NCBI GenBank assembly: GCA_032718865.1
Contig: JALUTQ010000001.1
Span: 62,001-126,000 of the forward strand
Direction of reading: 5' to 3'
Length of the DNA stretch: 64,000 nt
Source: Tilletia caries
Taxonomy: Eukaryota > Basidiomycota > Exobasidiomycetes > Tilletiales > Tilletiaceae
The notes beneath the pieces are model-generated. The model did no database searches. It saw only the letters and a program-made list of their open reading frames with translations, and was not told where the DNA came from. Numbering within the stretch: position 1 is the stretch's first letter; each line of letters begins with the position of its first letter. A program made the position numbers and the translations under genes. Below are positions 1 to 10,310 of the stretch, one piece after another.

Positions 1-365
1 AGGCGAGGGTTGTGCTATGACGGGATCAATAACGCCGTCGGGGAAGTGGGGTGCGCTGACACCGAGTGACGGGGTCGGCGCGCGGGTCGTTCAAGTGTGG
101 GCTGCAGCTACACCCCGACGCTCTTAGAGCTGAGAGATGTCGATACACACTTCTTGAAGACCGAGTTGCCCACGCTGCGACTGCTCTGAGAGCGAGGCAG
201 CGTTCTTGATGTCGAGAGGCTCGTCGGAGATGATGTACGGTCTTGCCTAGATCGAGTGGCATGCGGTGAGAAGAGGGGCACGTCTCCACTTGCTGGAGCG
301 ATGTTGATGTGCTCGGTCTGACTGCGCTTTCGACGGTGACTGTGCTGTGCTGCCGATGACAGGCT

Positions 366-3118
366 AGGTGCTGCGACTCAAGGCGAACGACGTAGGCGCT
401 GACAGATGCGTTTCGACCAAGGCTCCGTCGACGTCGTAGCTCACGAGAGCACCGTTGGGGACGCTGGTGCCGGGCACATCGGGGACAAGGACGGAGACGG
501 CCTGGGTTAGGGCCTTTCTATCAGACGAGACGCGCTGATGGAAAAGGATGGGGTTAGGGGAAGGGTTGCGCAGGGTTAAGCATTGACTTCATACGTACTG
601 TCGGAGTCTATTGGGACTCACGTCGGCGATGTCTCGAACCACCCTAAAGAAGAAAGAAGGAGGTTAAGGAGGGCTAGAGAGGGAGAGGGATGCTCGCAGT
701 TCGTAGTGGAGGACGAGCGTCGCTGCGGATCTCACGGTTACTCTGCCAGCCGGCATGTCGTCGTCTGCTGGTGGCTGCGAGTCGCTCGTTCTACGAATGC
801 GTGGTTGAGGAAACTGTTAGTAACAGATATAGAACAGGTATGAGGGAGTGAGAGACTGACCGTGATGGAATAGCGAGGCAGATCGAATTCTGGCGCGGCT
901 TTGAAGTGGGCGGCAGCGAATGGAGAACGCGCTGAGCTGCCTCAGTTCCGAAGCCACTTTGGTTGGATTTGGGACGAAATGATCGATGGACCAGGACGAG
1001 ACGAGGTCGAGAACAAAGCAGATGTCAGCGGGGGCAGGCGAGCTGTGCAATGTCGATATCAAAAGCACTCACACTCCACCGTGTCAGTAGATCCTGTACT
1101 GTATGGACGAAGAAGCGGAAGTGTGATGTGAGTGCGGCGCTGCGTTCGAGGGAGAAACTAGAAGCGCGAGACCATCGCTGTACGATAGAGAGGACAGTAG
1201 AAGTCTGGCCGTCGTCAGTGCGTGCTGACTTCGCTGCGGAGTGTCTGCAAGACGAGTGTTGGATGCTGTACGTCGTTCGGAGGAAGAGGAGGGTGGGTGA
1301 GGAGAGCAGGACTGGGCTGCTGGCGTTGTTGAGTGCTGGGGAGGCGAGTGCGAGGAGACGGCAGAGCATGTTTGCGCTTCCTGTGGCTTCGTCCTGCTTG
1401 CCGAGGTAGGAGTCCTCGAGGACGATCCAGTCGAAGACCAGCCGCGCGCCTCGTCTGTGGTCAAGTGAGGAGGAGAAGGTCAGGGCAGGTGGAGAGAAAG
1501 CGGACATGCTTGAGTGCACTCACGGAACGAGGAGGAGGCCATCTACGAGCTGTGGAGATGCATGTGATACGAGTGCGCGTACGAGAGAGTGTCTGTGTGC
1601 TGGATGGGATGCATGTAGTGGGTGCTGATGGAGGGTGTGGATGAGTAGCTGGAGTGCTGCGATGGGAATGCGATGATGAACCACTGGGAGAGAACTGCCT
1701 CGAGATGGACGAGGATGTCCTGCTCGCTGTTGCTGTTGTCGTTGCTGCTGCTGGCCATCATCGGTGCTGCACTCATCGCTGTCGATACCTGCTTGGTTGG
1801 ATGCTGCTGCTGTGGTGGACTGCGGGTGCTGCGTGCTCCCCTGTAGCAGAATCTGCCTCTGGGGAGTCGAAGGCCGAAGAGGAGAAGAAGAGGGTCAGCG
1901 CGTGAAGACATGGGACAATAACTGAGAGGGAATGACGAACATTCTTGGAGCCGTGCCTTCCGTCGTATGCGATGACCGCGCCCTGAGCCTTTGCATCTGG
2001 GTTGGTTACGAGCAGATGGGCTGCGAGGCTGGCCGGGGTTTCGACGATGACGAGACACTGTCATGAAAAGCAGATTGTTCAGCACGCGTAAGGAGAGGGA
2101 AGCTAGCTCCACTCTGGGATACTTGCAGGACCCGGCCACCGGAGACGATGGTCGCGCGGTACAGGCACGTCGTGTCCGGGTTAAGCGCCATCACTTGGGA
2201 GCCGTAGGTGTAGTCGTGTGAGGGCTGGGTTCGGACGGTCTCGGGGAGGGGCACGATTGCTTCCAGGGCTCTGTTCCATGTTCTAAATCGAGAGAGAGAG
2301 AGAGAGAGTCAGGGTTGTGGTTTGACAGATTCTAGACTCTGGACACGGATGCAACTCACGCTCGGTCTGATCCTCGTCTTGAAGGTCGCGGACCACATAT
2401 CTACAGATTCGTAGGAGACCAATCAATTCTCTCCTTGCCGTGCTTGGGCACAGAGAGCGTTGGCGGTCGTCAATTGCCTGTGTGACGGCAATGCCGTTCT
2501 TCTTGTCCTCGAATTTGGACTCGAGGGTCCCCTGCGACTGTCTCGGAGTCACGGACGCACAGGACGCGGCAGGTGACGTTTTTGGGAGCACGTGTCCTGA
2601 CCTCGAGCTGGCTGTGGAGCGGGTAGTCCTCGACCCTTGTTCAGCAAGTCGTTGAACAAGTCGTTCGCTGAGCTTGCCGAGGTCCTTCCAGGATGGGGAA
2701 AAGGACTGGGACATGGTGAGGATGTGCGAAGGCGGGCTGGGCGAGAGTGGGAGAGGGACAGAGCAAGTGAATTCCCGAATGTGCATCGTATGCTTCGTTG
2801 TCAGAAGCCGAAGAGAACTGCTTCAATCCGATCTCGTCGCCGTCGTCGACCGCTACCAACTTGCCCTCCTTGAATCTGCCACGCGCATCGACCACCCAAA
2901 CCAGAGCCTGGCAATCGTCGCCACTGCCAGCGAATGAGCCAAGCACAGTATTGCGCCTGATGCTGCGCTTGCGGACAGGGCATCCCAGCAGTGAATGTTC
3001 TGCAAGTGAATATTGATCTCCTTCGGTCGTTGCAAGACGTAGCGCCGTAAGAAGTCCGACAGCAGTCTCCCTCATGCCCACAGGCCACACTCACGTCTTC
3101 CAACTCTTCAGACGCGTA
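366..3118 (-). CDS. Unresolved intron-rich gene region, minus strand
   Basis: I could not build a full gene model here. Several minus-strand stretches look like exons bounded by splice signals. One is a clean C-terminal-like exon around 366-525, ending in a TAG and containing the peptide GALVSYDVDGALVETHL. Others lie around 880-1060, 1085-1465 (contains LVFDWIVLEDSYLGK), 1920-2070 (contains GAVIAYDGRHGSKN, reminiscent of phosphohexomutases but too short to call), 2123-2282 and 2640-3090. Minus-strand GTGAGT donors are seen near 1077, 1521, 2360, 3094 and 3196. It may be one long gene or two. It lies downstream of the divergent histone H3 gene on the same strand. Function is unknown apart from the Tudor-like segment listed separately. 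The region could also be a mosaic of decayed gene pieces, since the next 14 kb is transposon-rich. Confidence 0.3.
2006..2425 (-). CDS. SGF29-like Tudor segment (SAGA subunit), partial
   Basis: An exon at about 2123-2282 encodes TWNRALEAIVPLPE followed by YGSQVMALNPDTTCLYRA. The exon before it (about 2340-2425) contains YVVRDLQDED. The order V-x-D-x-x-D-E, then PLP, then a VxALxPxTTxxYxA strand matches the tandem Tudor region of SGF29, the SAGA/ADA subunit that reads methylated histone H3 Lys4. The junction between the two exons is uncertain: the GTGAGT donor near 2360 breaks the frame, while a GT a few bases further on keeps it. The expected last strand with acidic residues (LxFxDDE) was not found downstream, so this may be a truncated or diverged copy. 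Recognition is by eye from family knowledge. Confidence 0.35.
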
Positions 3119-3478
3119 ACTTGAAAAGAAATAAGAAATCGGTTAGCATTATGATCAGTGCACAAGGAGAGAAGTCGCGCTCTTGTCGACTACTTACTCA
3201 CAAGAGGGAGAGTGAGCCAGTCCGAGCCTTCGAGGGGTACAGGGCGCGGCAGCCGGAGGGAGTCAATGGCACACAGTCGACCGAGACTGGATGGCTGCCG
3301 ATGCCAGGGGAAGCGGAGGGATGAACTCGACCTCTACGCGTACTGGCAAAGGAGATCGGAGTTAGGAATTCACGCAGGTAGAAGCCAGAAGGTAAGAAAG
3401 AACTTGATGAAGGCAAAGATTGATGGTGTGATTGAAGGGCTACGCATGTCAGCCAGTTACAAAGGGTTTGGACGCCGA

Positions 3479-4034
3479 TCAGTTGCGTTCTCCACGAAGA
3501 CGACGGGCGAGCTTCATGTCCTTCGGCATGACCGTCACACGCTTGGCGTGGATGGCAGCGAGGTTCCTGTGATGAAAGAGGGTCAATCTGCGTCGACCAC
3601 TAGAGAATAAAAAAGCAGGAAGAAAAGGAATGGACGGGACTTACATGTCGGAGAAGAGAGAGACCAGGTATGCCTCCGCTGACTCCTGGAGGGCACCAAT
3701 GGCCGCCGACTGGAAACGTATATCCCACTTGTAGTCCTGGGCTATCTCCTTGACGAGCCGCTGGAAGGGGAGCTTGCGGATGAGAAGTTCCGTTGACTTC
3801 TGGTAGCGACGGATCTCCCTTAGGGCGACCGTCCCGGGCTTGTAGCGGTGCGGACGCTTCACTGCGAGGATGGATTCTGGGTCAGCATGGGCATGGGCGA
3901 AGGCACCGAACACAGTTTAACTCACACCCTCCTACGCCAATCGTCTTCTTACCGGCCTTCTGCGCAGCCGTGGTCGCGGCTCGAGGCGCTATACCGCCGG
4001 TAGACTTCTTTGCAGTCTGCTTCGTACGAGCCAT
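3479..4034 (-). CDS. Divergent histone H3 variant
   Basis: Three exons (4034-3926, 3861-3645, 3566-3479) joined by GT-AG introns give a 137-residue protein, one longer than canonical H3 including Met. It starts [14 protein letters not shown] and contains [19 protein letters not shown] and the C-terminal helix ending [10 protein letters not shown], so it is H3 and not CENP-A: the tail and loop-1 length are H3-like. It is unusual: Arg8 is Lys, Lys14 is Ile, the Lys18 and Lys23 positions are Ala, the ARKS motif around Lys27 is lost, and the alpha-2 region reads [19 protein letters not shown] instead of the near-invariant fungal sequence. Lys4, Lys9 and Ser10 are kept. A second possible donor inside exon 1 (near 3949) would give a tail about eight residues shorter with GVK at the junction mimicked as AVK. 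The reading frame is intact, so it is probably a working variant gene. Confidence 0.93.
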
Positions 4035-4415
4035 GTGTCGTATTGGTCTGATGGAAAAGGGGTGGTCAAGGATAGAGGTTAAGAGAGTGGGAAGATAAGA
4101 GTAAGTGTGGGCTGGAGAAAACAACCGGGAGGGAACGAGACACGAACAAGCTTGTTCTTATAGCCATGGCCCAGAGGGATGGCTATGCGGGCGGACGACA
4201 AAGATGAGCATGGTACCCGGCAGGCTACCCTGCAGGCTATCTCGCAGGCCAGTTCACATGCTAATGTGCAAAATTGCCTGCAGGATAGCATGACGCGCAA
4301 CCCAGCCCAGTAAAGCTTGCAAACTGGCCTGCCAAAAAGCCTTCTGAGTGGATGGGTAACGGGCTGCGGGCGATGAGGACGGAGTGCGGAAACTCACCAT
4401 AATCTAGAGTCTAGC
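4035..4415. other. Spacer upstream of the H3 variant with inverted GCAGGCTA repeats
   Basis: This is the only sequence between the H3 variant start and the tail of the KDZ gene, so it should hold the H3 promoter. Around 4205-4335 the motif GCAGGCTA or its complement TAGCCTGC-like forms occur several times in both orientations (for example near 4212, 4226, 4238, 4273 and 4328), which could form hairpins. No TATA-like box stands out. The repeats could be regulatory sites or the remains of a transposon end. No open coding stretch is supported here. Confidence 0.4.
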
Positions 4416-5354
4416 TCAGTGATTCCCGCCGACCTCCTCGTCATCCGATCCACACGGCGTTGATTCGTCACCGTAATCGTCTTCGTCGTCCTCCAAACCA
4501 TCAACTTGACGCAAGAAGTCGTCGATCCTCGATTCCGCTTCAACTGTGCATTGATTTGATGTGCTGTGGGCGTTACGTTGCGGTGGACGCCGTGCTGCCC
4601 GGCGTGGATTGAGAGTCCGAGACGTTACATCGATATCCAACGCAAAGATATCGTCCGCCTCGCTGTCAGAATCGGACCCTTCAGCAATTGATGCGCTCGC
4701 CTTTGGATCAGCGAGCTGCAGTTTCAGGAGCGTGGAGATGGCCGCGGAGTGGGGCTGCCAATGCGTTTCCAAAGCCTGCAAAAAAGCACGGGACCTGTCC
4801 AAAGACGCGTTGACGTCGTCCGCATGTGCGCCGGCCTAGATGTCGCCGACGTTACTGACTGCTGAAGGTTGACGAGCCGTGACTGTTCTCGCCTTAGCCA
4901 CGAGAAAGCGTTTTCAACTTCGATTCCGATTCGTTCTCGTTCTTCGTGTAGGCGGAGTAGGAGTTCCGTTCGGTCCATGGCATCAGCCAGAACTGGGTTC
5001 GACACCCAAGGTTCTGTCGTGAAGTCGGGTGCATCTATAAGTCCGGCAAGGTAAATTAGCGTCTCTCGTTTGAATAGCTCGCTGAGGTTGATGTGAACGG
5101 GATCAATTGTGGCCAAGTCGGCGAGGAAGTTTGATCCCACTGGTCTGCCCAAGGAGTCCGTGCAGGAGTGCAGTACTCTTGCATTCGTAGCCGCAACATC
5201 GCCATACAACTTTACCGCGTCGTTGAATTTCTGCAGACGGGCTTTGGCTTTCTTTGAGGACCCTGCCTTCGACACCGATAGTCGCGCTTGGAGTGCGTGA
5301 GAGTGCTCTGTCTCCCTTCGCCGAATCAGGTCCGTCAGGGCATGCCACTGTGAG

Positions 5355-6001
5355 TCCAGTGTTTCGAAGTATACTTGAAGGACCAGAATTTTTTTCAAAA
5401 CATACTACAGTATACAGTATGTTTTTGGTCCGGAAGGTCTGAGTACTGCGACAGTATAGAAAAAGTAGTACTGTTTCCTTCAAGTATACTGGCGACATAC
5501 TGGCAAATTTTCGTGTACTTACATTATACTCCAGTACTACTGCAGTAGTACTTGTCAAAGAAAACATTATTCAAGTATACGAAGCGTAGTACTGCAGTAT
5601 GTCCACATCATACTTTACAGGACGATGTGTCCGAAAACATACTGCAGAACAGTTCCAGTATACTGCAGCACCGTTCTCGCAGTACTACTGCAGTATGTCC
5701 ACATCACATTTTACAGGAAAATATGTCACGAAAGATACTGCAGGATAGTTCCAGTATACTGCAGAAGCTCGAGCCAGTATTCTTCAAGTATGCTGCAGCA
5801 TACAAAAAGGAGGTTTACGGCATCGCGCTCCTTTTACATACTGCAGTATACTGCAGGACCGCGCCGGAGGATCCAAACAGGATACATTACCTTTTTTGAA
5901 ACCGCCCAGATTTTCCGACAGGATACAGTATGTTTTTGCAAAAAGTAGTACTGCAACAGTATACTGCGACAGGATACAGTATGTAGTATGTCGAAACACT
6001 G
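5355..6001. mobile_element. Non-autonomous hAT-type element (MITE) inside the KDZ gene
   Basis: The ends are inverted repeats beginning CAGTGTTTCGA at 5357 and ending TCGAAACACTG at 6001, which fits the hAT terminal pattern (Y-A-R-N-G). The flanks are ACTGTGAG (5347-5354) and ACTGTGAC (6002-6009), an 8-bp target duplication with one mismatch; two extra bases (TC) lie before the left end. Removing the insert rejoins the KDZ reading frame (LPLSQ to WHALTDL). The interior has no long coding frame and is filled with many copies of AGTACTGCAGTATAC-like palindromic motifs on both strands, as subterminal repeats of hAT elements often are. It would depend on a transposase encoded elsewhere. Confidence 0.75.
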
Positions 6002-6182
6002 ACTGTGACAGCGGTAAGTGTAGTGCCTGAGCTTGCTCGGATAGGTGATCCGATGCAGCCGTCTGTCGTTGCCGCGCCTGTTGAAGAGCGTGGTCGGCCG
6101 CTGACGCTGCTGCTGCTGTGACTGACGACCGACCACCACCAGACGCAAACCCGCCCGACGTTGCTGCTGCTGCTGTAGACGC

Positions 6183-6973
6183 TAAGGTTGTCCCCGGAGT
6201 TGACGCGGAGCTGGGGTTTTGCGGACTCCGCACTCCTCCGACGGAGGGCTCCGCCGGAGGCGGAGCGCGGAGCTCACTTTTGACAAATTTTTGATCTTAA
6301 AAAAGCACGGAGTCCGCTTGGAGGACTCCGCCGGAATTTGTGCGGAGGCGGAGCCCAATCCTGGGCCCACTTGCCAAATGTGCGGAGCGCGGAGTCGTCA
6401 AAATTGTGTGAAAAATTCCGGCGGAATTTCCGCGGAATTCCGACGGAGCTGTGAGGTCACGTGATAGTTGAAAATAAGGGTCACGTGACCTCATTTTGGG
6501 TGCGCTCCGCCGGAATTCCGCAAAAATTTCCGCGGAAAGTGCGGAATTCCGAGAAAATAGGCATCCTCGAGACACCCGCAGGGAATAAAACAGGCATCAT
6601 CATCCGTTGAGAACTTCAAAAATAGCACTAGAGTCAATACCGCAACAATGTCGGATGGTGAATGTATAGCTCTGAGTGTATTAGAGTCATTCTGAGAGCA
6701 ACTTATACCACCACTGCGCTCCGACGGAATTCCGCGGAATTCCGAGCTCCGCATACACGGAGCACGGAGGAGCATTACGAAAACGCACAGAAAAACGCGG
6801 AGCGCGGAGCTGGGATTTCAATTTTTTTGTATAATTCCGTCGGAACGCGGAGCTGGTTTTTTTCCGCTCTGTCTTAGTCTGCGGAGGCGGAGCTCGCCTC
6901 AGAAAGTCAAAATTCCGGCGGAATTTGGAAGTGCGGAGGCGGAGCCCTCCGCGTTACTCCGGGGACAACCTTA
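6183..6973. mobile_element. Non-autonomous hAT-type element (791 bp) with exact 8-bp target duplication
   Basis: The element begins TAAGGTTGTCCCCGGAGT at 6183 and ends with the exact reverse complement at 6973; similarity extends about ten more bases (ACGCGGAG) with one gap. It is flanked by identical GTAGACGC copies at 6175-6182 and 6974-6981. An 8-bp duplication and TAAGG ends are hallmarks of the hAT superfamily. The inside has no transposase. It consists mostly of GCGGAGCGCGGAGC and AATTCCGCGGAATTCC repeats in both directions. It interrupts an Ala/Ser/Gly-rich spacer of the KDZ gene, where the flanking coding repeats (AATSGGFASGG and ASGGFAS) are still recognisable on either side. Confidence 0.88.
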
Positions 6974-9454
6974 GTAGACGCGAACCCGCCCGACGCTGCT
7001 GCTGCTGCGATGACTGAAGATGGACCACCACCAGACGCGAACCTGTCCGACGCTGCTGCTGCTGTGCTCCACGATGACGATGCACCACCGAACGTCGCTG
7101 TGGCTGTGCTCTGACCGCCGAATGAGGACCAGTCTGACCCTGCGGCTGCTGTGATCGACAGTGCTCGCCCGGATGCGCCGTTCGCGAGGGCGTCGTCTGC
7201 CAAAGGCCTGTGGGATCCAGGGATTGCTCGTCGCGTTGATTTTCGTTTACGCTTAGGAGGGGAGAAAGCAGCCTGGCGTCGAGAAACTGACTGTGTGTGC
7301 AAATACACCGCAATGCCAACCAGCTCTTCCGGGAGTCCGATCCGCCGAAAGAAGTCGCAATCTTTGGGGACCTCCGCGGGGGTGAAGGCAGATTGTGAGC
7401 TCGATGACGCCGCAGGTGTGGGGTTGAGTGATGTTGTGGTTGACTGCAGCGGTCCGATCTGTTCCAGGGCCATCTTGATGTCGACTATCGAGGGGTGAAG
7501 TTCCAAGACTTTATCCACTTCTTTCTGGAATAATGCGGCGACCTTTTGCAGACGCTTTGCCAGGAGCATGATTGAGCTGGACTGGTGCTGCGTCGAAAGC
7601 TTCGCAAGGCGCGCACAAAGTGTTTCCCGTCGGCGGACAGCCATCATACCACGGGTAAGGCTGACAAGGTCGGTCAACGCCGACCAAAGGCGTTCGAGGG
7701 ATTCTCCGTCGGTCAAACCGAAACCCGCCATGCGCCGAGGACTGTATTTCAGCTGACAGGTGTAGTCGTGGCCGTACACATGGAACAAGGACACTGCGTA
7801 GTGGATCTGGAGCGGCCGCTGGTCGAAAGCCTTCTTCATTCGAGGGGACACGTCGATCTTGCAAGAGATATCGTAGCAGACTCCGAGGGTTCGCAGAGTG
7901 GGGCCACATGCCGTGATGACATGGTCGAGGAGCGCGTAGGCGAAGTAGTGTGCTTCTCCAGACTCCTTCACGTCGGCAAAGAGAAGGGGAGCGCCGTGCC
8001 GGCAGGTCATTCCCATAACCCCTCCAGTATCGAATGGCCCCAGAGTGGTTTTAACCATATTGTCGATTGCTGCTTTAACTTGAGAGCCACACCCCGTCGC
8101 GGGTCCAAGCTGGGATGAGAGGCTTTCGAAGTATTCTTTCGCTTGTTCGAGTTGGTGGTCTGAAAGAAAGTAAGTCGGAGGGTGAGGATTGCGGCGGAAG
8201 GCGTCCATTCTTCGCCGACGCTTGTGCTGGAAATTGCCGTCCAGACACACAATGACTTGCGGCGAAACCTCCGCACGCCGACCAGACTGACCATCTACGT
8301 CTCCTAAGCGACCAAAACAGGCGGGACACCGGGCGCAAAGATCATGCAGCGTCAATTGAAGGTCGTCGTGTTCGAGTAAAGGGCGTCGGAACTGAATCGA
8401 TGCTGGAGCTTGAGAAGCAGAAATCAAGCCTGGACCCGCCGGTGGCAGCGCCAGTGCTGTCGGAGGAGCTTGGAGCTTCTGTGAGAGTAGGCGGCTTCGA
8501 GTCTCCAAGGCGCGAAACCACTCGGACGCGGACTGCAGCTGCCGCCTGGCCATGTCCTGATCAAAGAAGAAAGGAGATTAGAGTCAGATGAAGGTGTTCG
8601 AGACTGGACTCTGGTCTCTGGAGAGTCTGTACTAACTTGGGACGGGACGGATGCCACGGAGGGCATCATGGTTGTGCCGCTACCAAACAACTGAACAAGC
8701 GCATTGATGTAGTTAAACGCTCCGACTCGAGCGTGATCTTGAAGGGCGAGAAACATTCGCAGCAGACCAAACGAGAAAGCCGCTTGTGGTTTGGAGGGAG
8801 TGGCTGGAAAGAGGCCTGCACGGACAAGGACGGAAGGTAGGTGTCGGACGCATGACCGCGAAGTATATATCGTATCGATTCAAAGTCGAACACGGCGATG
8901 GCAGGGCCGGGAGCTGCTTGTGCCTGAGACGCTTCGGAATACAGCTCGTGGCACCCGCACTTCAGATCGTTCCAAGCAGCGGGTCCCGGCAGCACACGTC
9001 TTGTCGCGGCCATGTAAGGAGCGACCAGCGTGTCGAGGAGTCTCGACCATTCTTGGAAGGCCTCAGTTGCCTCCAACGCATGTGTTTTCCTTCTGTTTGC
9101 TCGGCGGGTTTTTCGTAGTTTGAGGAGGCGAGCGAGGATCGTCGTTTTGTCGCCCCTGGGATTGAACCCAGGCGCAACCTGCTCAGAGAAAGGCAAAGGG
9201 AGAAGGTTTTCTTCAGGACCAGCATCGTCAAAATTGACCCAATCGTCAGCCTCACTGCTGGGACCGAAGCTGAGGCTTTCTTGTGTGCTGCTGTGCGAAA
9301 AAGGATTGAGAAGGGGAATGACAGATCGGCGTGTGCTCGTGGGGATGGACGTGCTCCGCGCTTCGCCGCTGTGATGTTGATTGCGCCATGCCATACGGCG
9401 GGGCGGGGCCTCCGTCACCTTGCGGGACAGGCGCGGCTTCCGCGTCGGTGCCAT

Positions 9455-10140
9455 GGTGGAATGCGTGTACTGTAAACAAACTTGCGCGTGCCGAGGGCGA
9501 GAGCGCAAGAGCGCGCGAGAGCGGCAGGCAGCGTGGAAGCAGCAGCCGATATAAGAACGCGACGGGCGCGACAGGCGCGACTGGCGAGGGACGCGCAAGC
9601 AGCCGGCCGAGCGCGTGCGACCTGCAAGAACCGGACGAACAGGCGCAGACGGGCCACCGACAGAAGCGCGAGGGGGGCACGGAGACGGGAGCGACGGACC
9701 AACGAGCGCGAGCGACCGGCAAGGCACGCAAGCCGGATGGGCGCAATCGACCGAACAGCAACGGACGAACAAGCGAGAGGCGGCCGACCGACGCACGAGA
9801 AGCCGGAAACGAACGAGCCGGACGAACAGCGACGAACCAGCAACGAAGGAGCACCCGGGCGAGCGCGCGAGACCAAGAGGCAACGGAAGGACGAGCGCGA
9901 ACGAGGACACGAGCGGAAGAGTACCGAAAGGACGAGAAGGCGATGGGCGGACGGGCCGGCGAGCAAGCAGCCAGAGGACGGGCGGGCGTGGAGGTGCGAG
10001 GAGCAGGAGCAAGAGCAGCGCAGCGCGCGAAACTCGAAAGACAGTCGTCGGTGGGTTCCGAGAGGTGAATGTTGATGGATGTGGTGATCAAGATTCTAGA
10101 TCAATCGTCAAATCCTGAAGGTGACCACTTCGGCGCTCTA
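9455..10140. other. GC-rich, compositionally biased spacer upstream of the KDZ gene
   Basis: The stretch from about 9480 to 10070 is dominated by short GAGCGCG, CGACCGAC, ACGAAC and GGACGAGCG words. Because of this bias all frames stay open for hundreds of bases in both directions, giving Arg/Ser/Ala-only translations with no recognisable domain. I therefore read it as non-coding low-complexity DNA that may include the KDZ promoter and 5' end, not as a gene. From about 10070 composition returns to normal. Confidence 0.5.
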
Positions 10141-10310
10141 TGGAGATTGGTAACATGACGGATTGGATGCATTCTGTTATGGTAATTATGGTTACGTGAT
10201 CGTACGAGCTCGCGCAAGAGAATCATGTACCTCAAGACTGCTGCGCAGAGGGCGGTGTGGCGAACCGGACGCGTAGTCTACGTCGATTGTTATGGCTGAA
10301 TTTCACGTAC

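Larger units (their letters stand above)
4416..9454 (-). pseudogene. KDZ-superfamily transposase gene, frameshifted and interrupted by two insertions
   Basis: The gene starts at 9454 (MAPTRKPRLSRKV) and ends at 4416. The N-terminal part has the cysteine-cluster region (KCGCHELY, LVCC replaced after the shift by GLFPATPSKPQAAFSF, then CARCPACFG) seen in KDZ (Kyakuja-Dileera-Zisupton) transposases of basidiomycetes. The catalytic core lies in one long open frame, 8553-6982, with VCLDGNFQHKRR (first Asp, near 8240), LGVCYDISCK (second Asp, near 7870), the H-x-x-GHDYTCQ motif and GLTDGESLERLWS (Glu, near 7705). An intron of about 66 bases sits near 8571-8636. The C-terminal part (WHALTDLIRRRETEHSHALQ to the acidic tail) continues beyond two inserted elements at 6183-6973 and 5355-6001. 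A one-base shift near 8826 and another near 4825 break the frame. Inference: a once-mobile or domesticated KDZ gene, now dead. Confidence 0.85.

Noticed and set aside
500..575. Two GGGTTAGGG-like words suggesting a telomere or subtelomere
   Set aside because: Only two isolated words, no tandem array, and one falls in a coding-like minus-strand exon.
1920..2070. GAVIAYDGRHGSKN taken as a phosphoglucomutase gene
   Set aside because: The match is one short motif. The expected following blocks (substrate and metal loops) are not found in any frame around it.
9150..9180. TGGGATTGAACCCA looks like a tRNA T-arm (B box)
   Set aside because: It lies inside the KDZ coding frame (PGFNPRGD), and no acceptor, D or anticodon stem can be found at the right distance.
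9331..10068. Several long open frames on both strands
   Set aside because: They come from GC-rich short repeats without stops. Translations are Arg/Ser/Ala only and have no domain.
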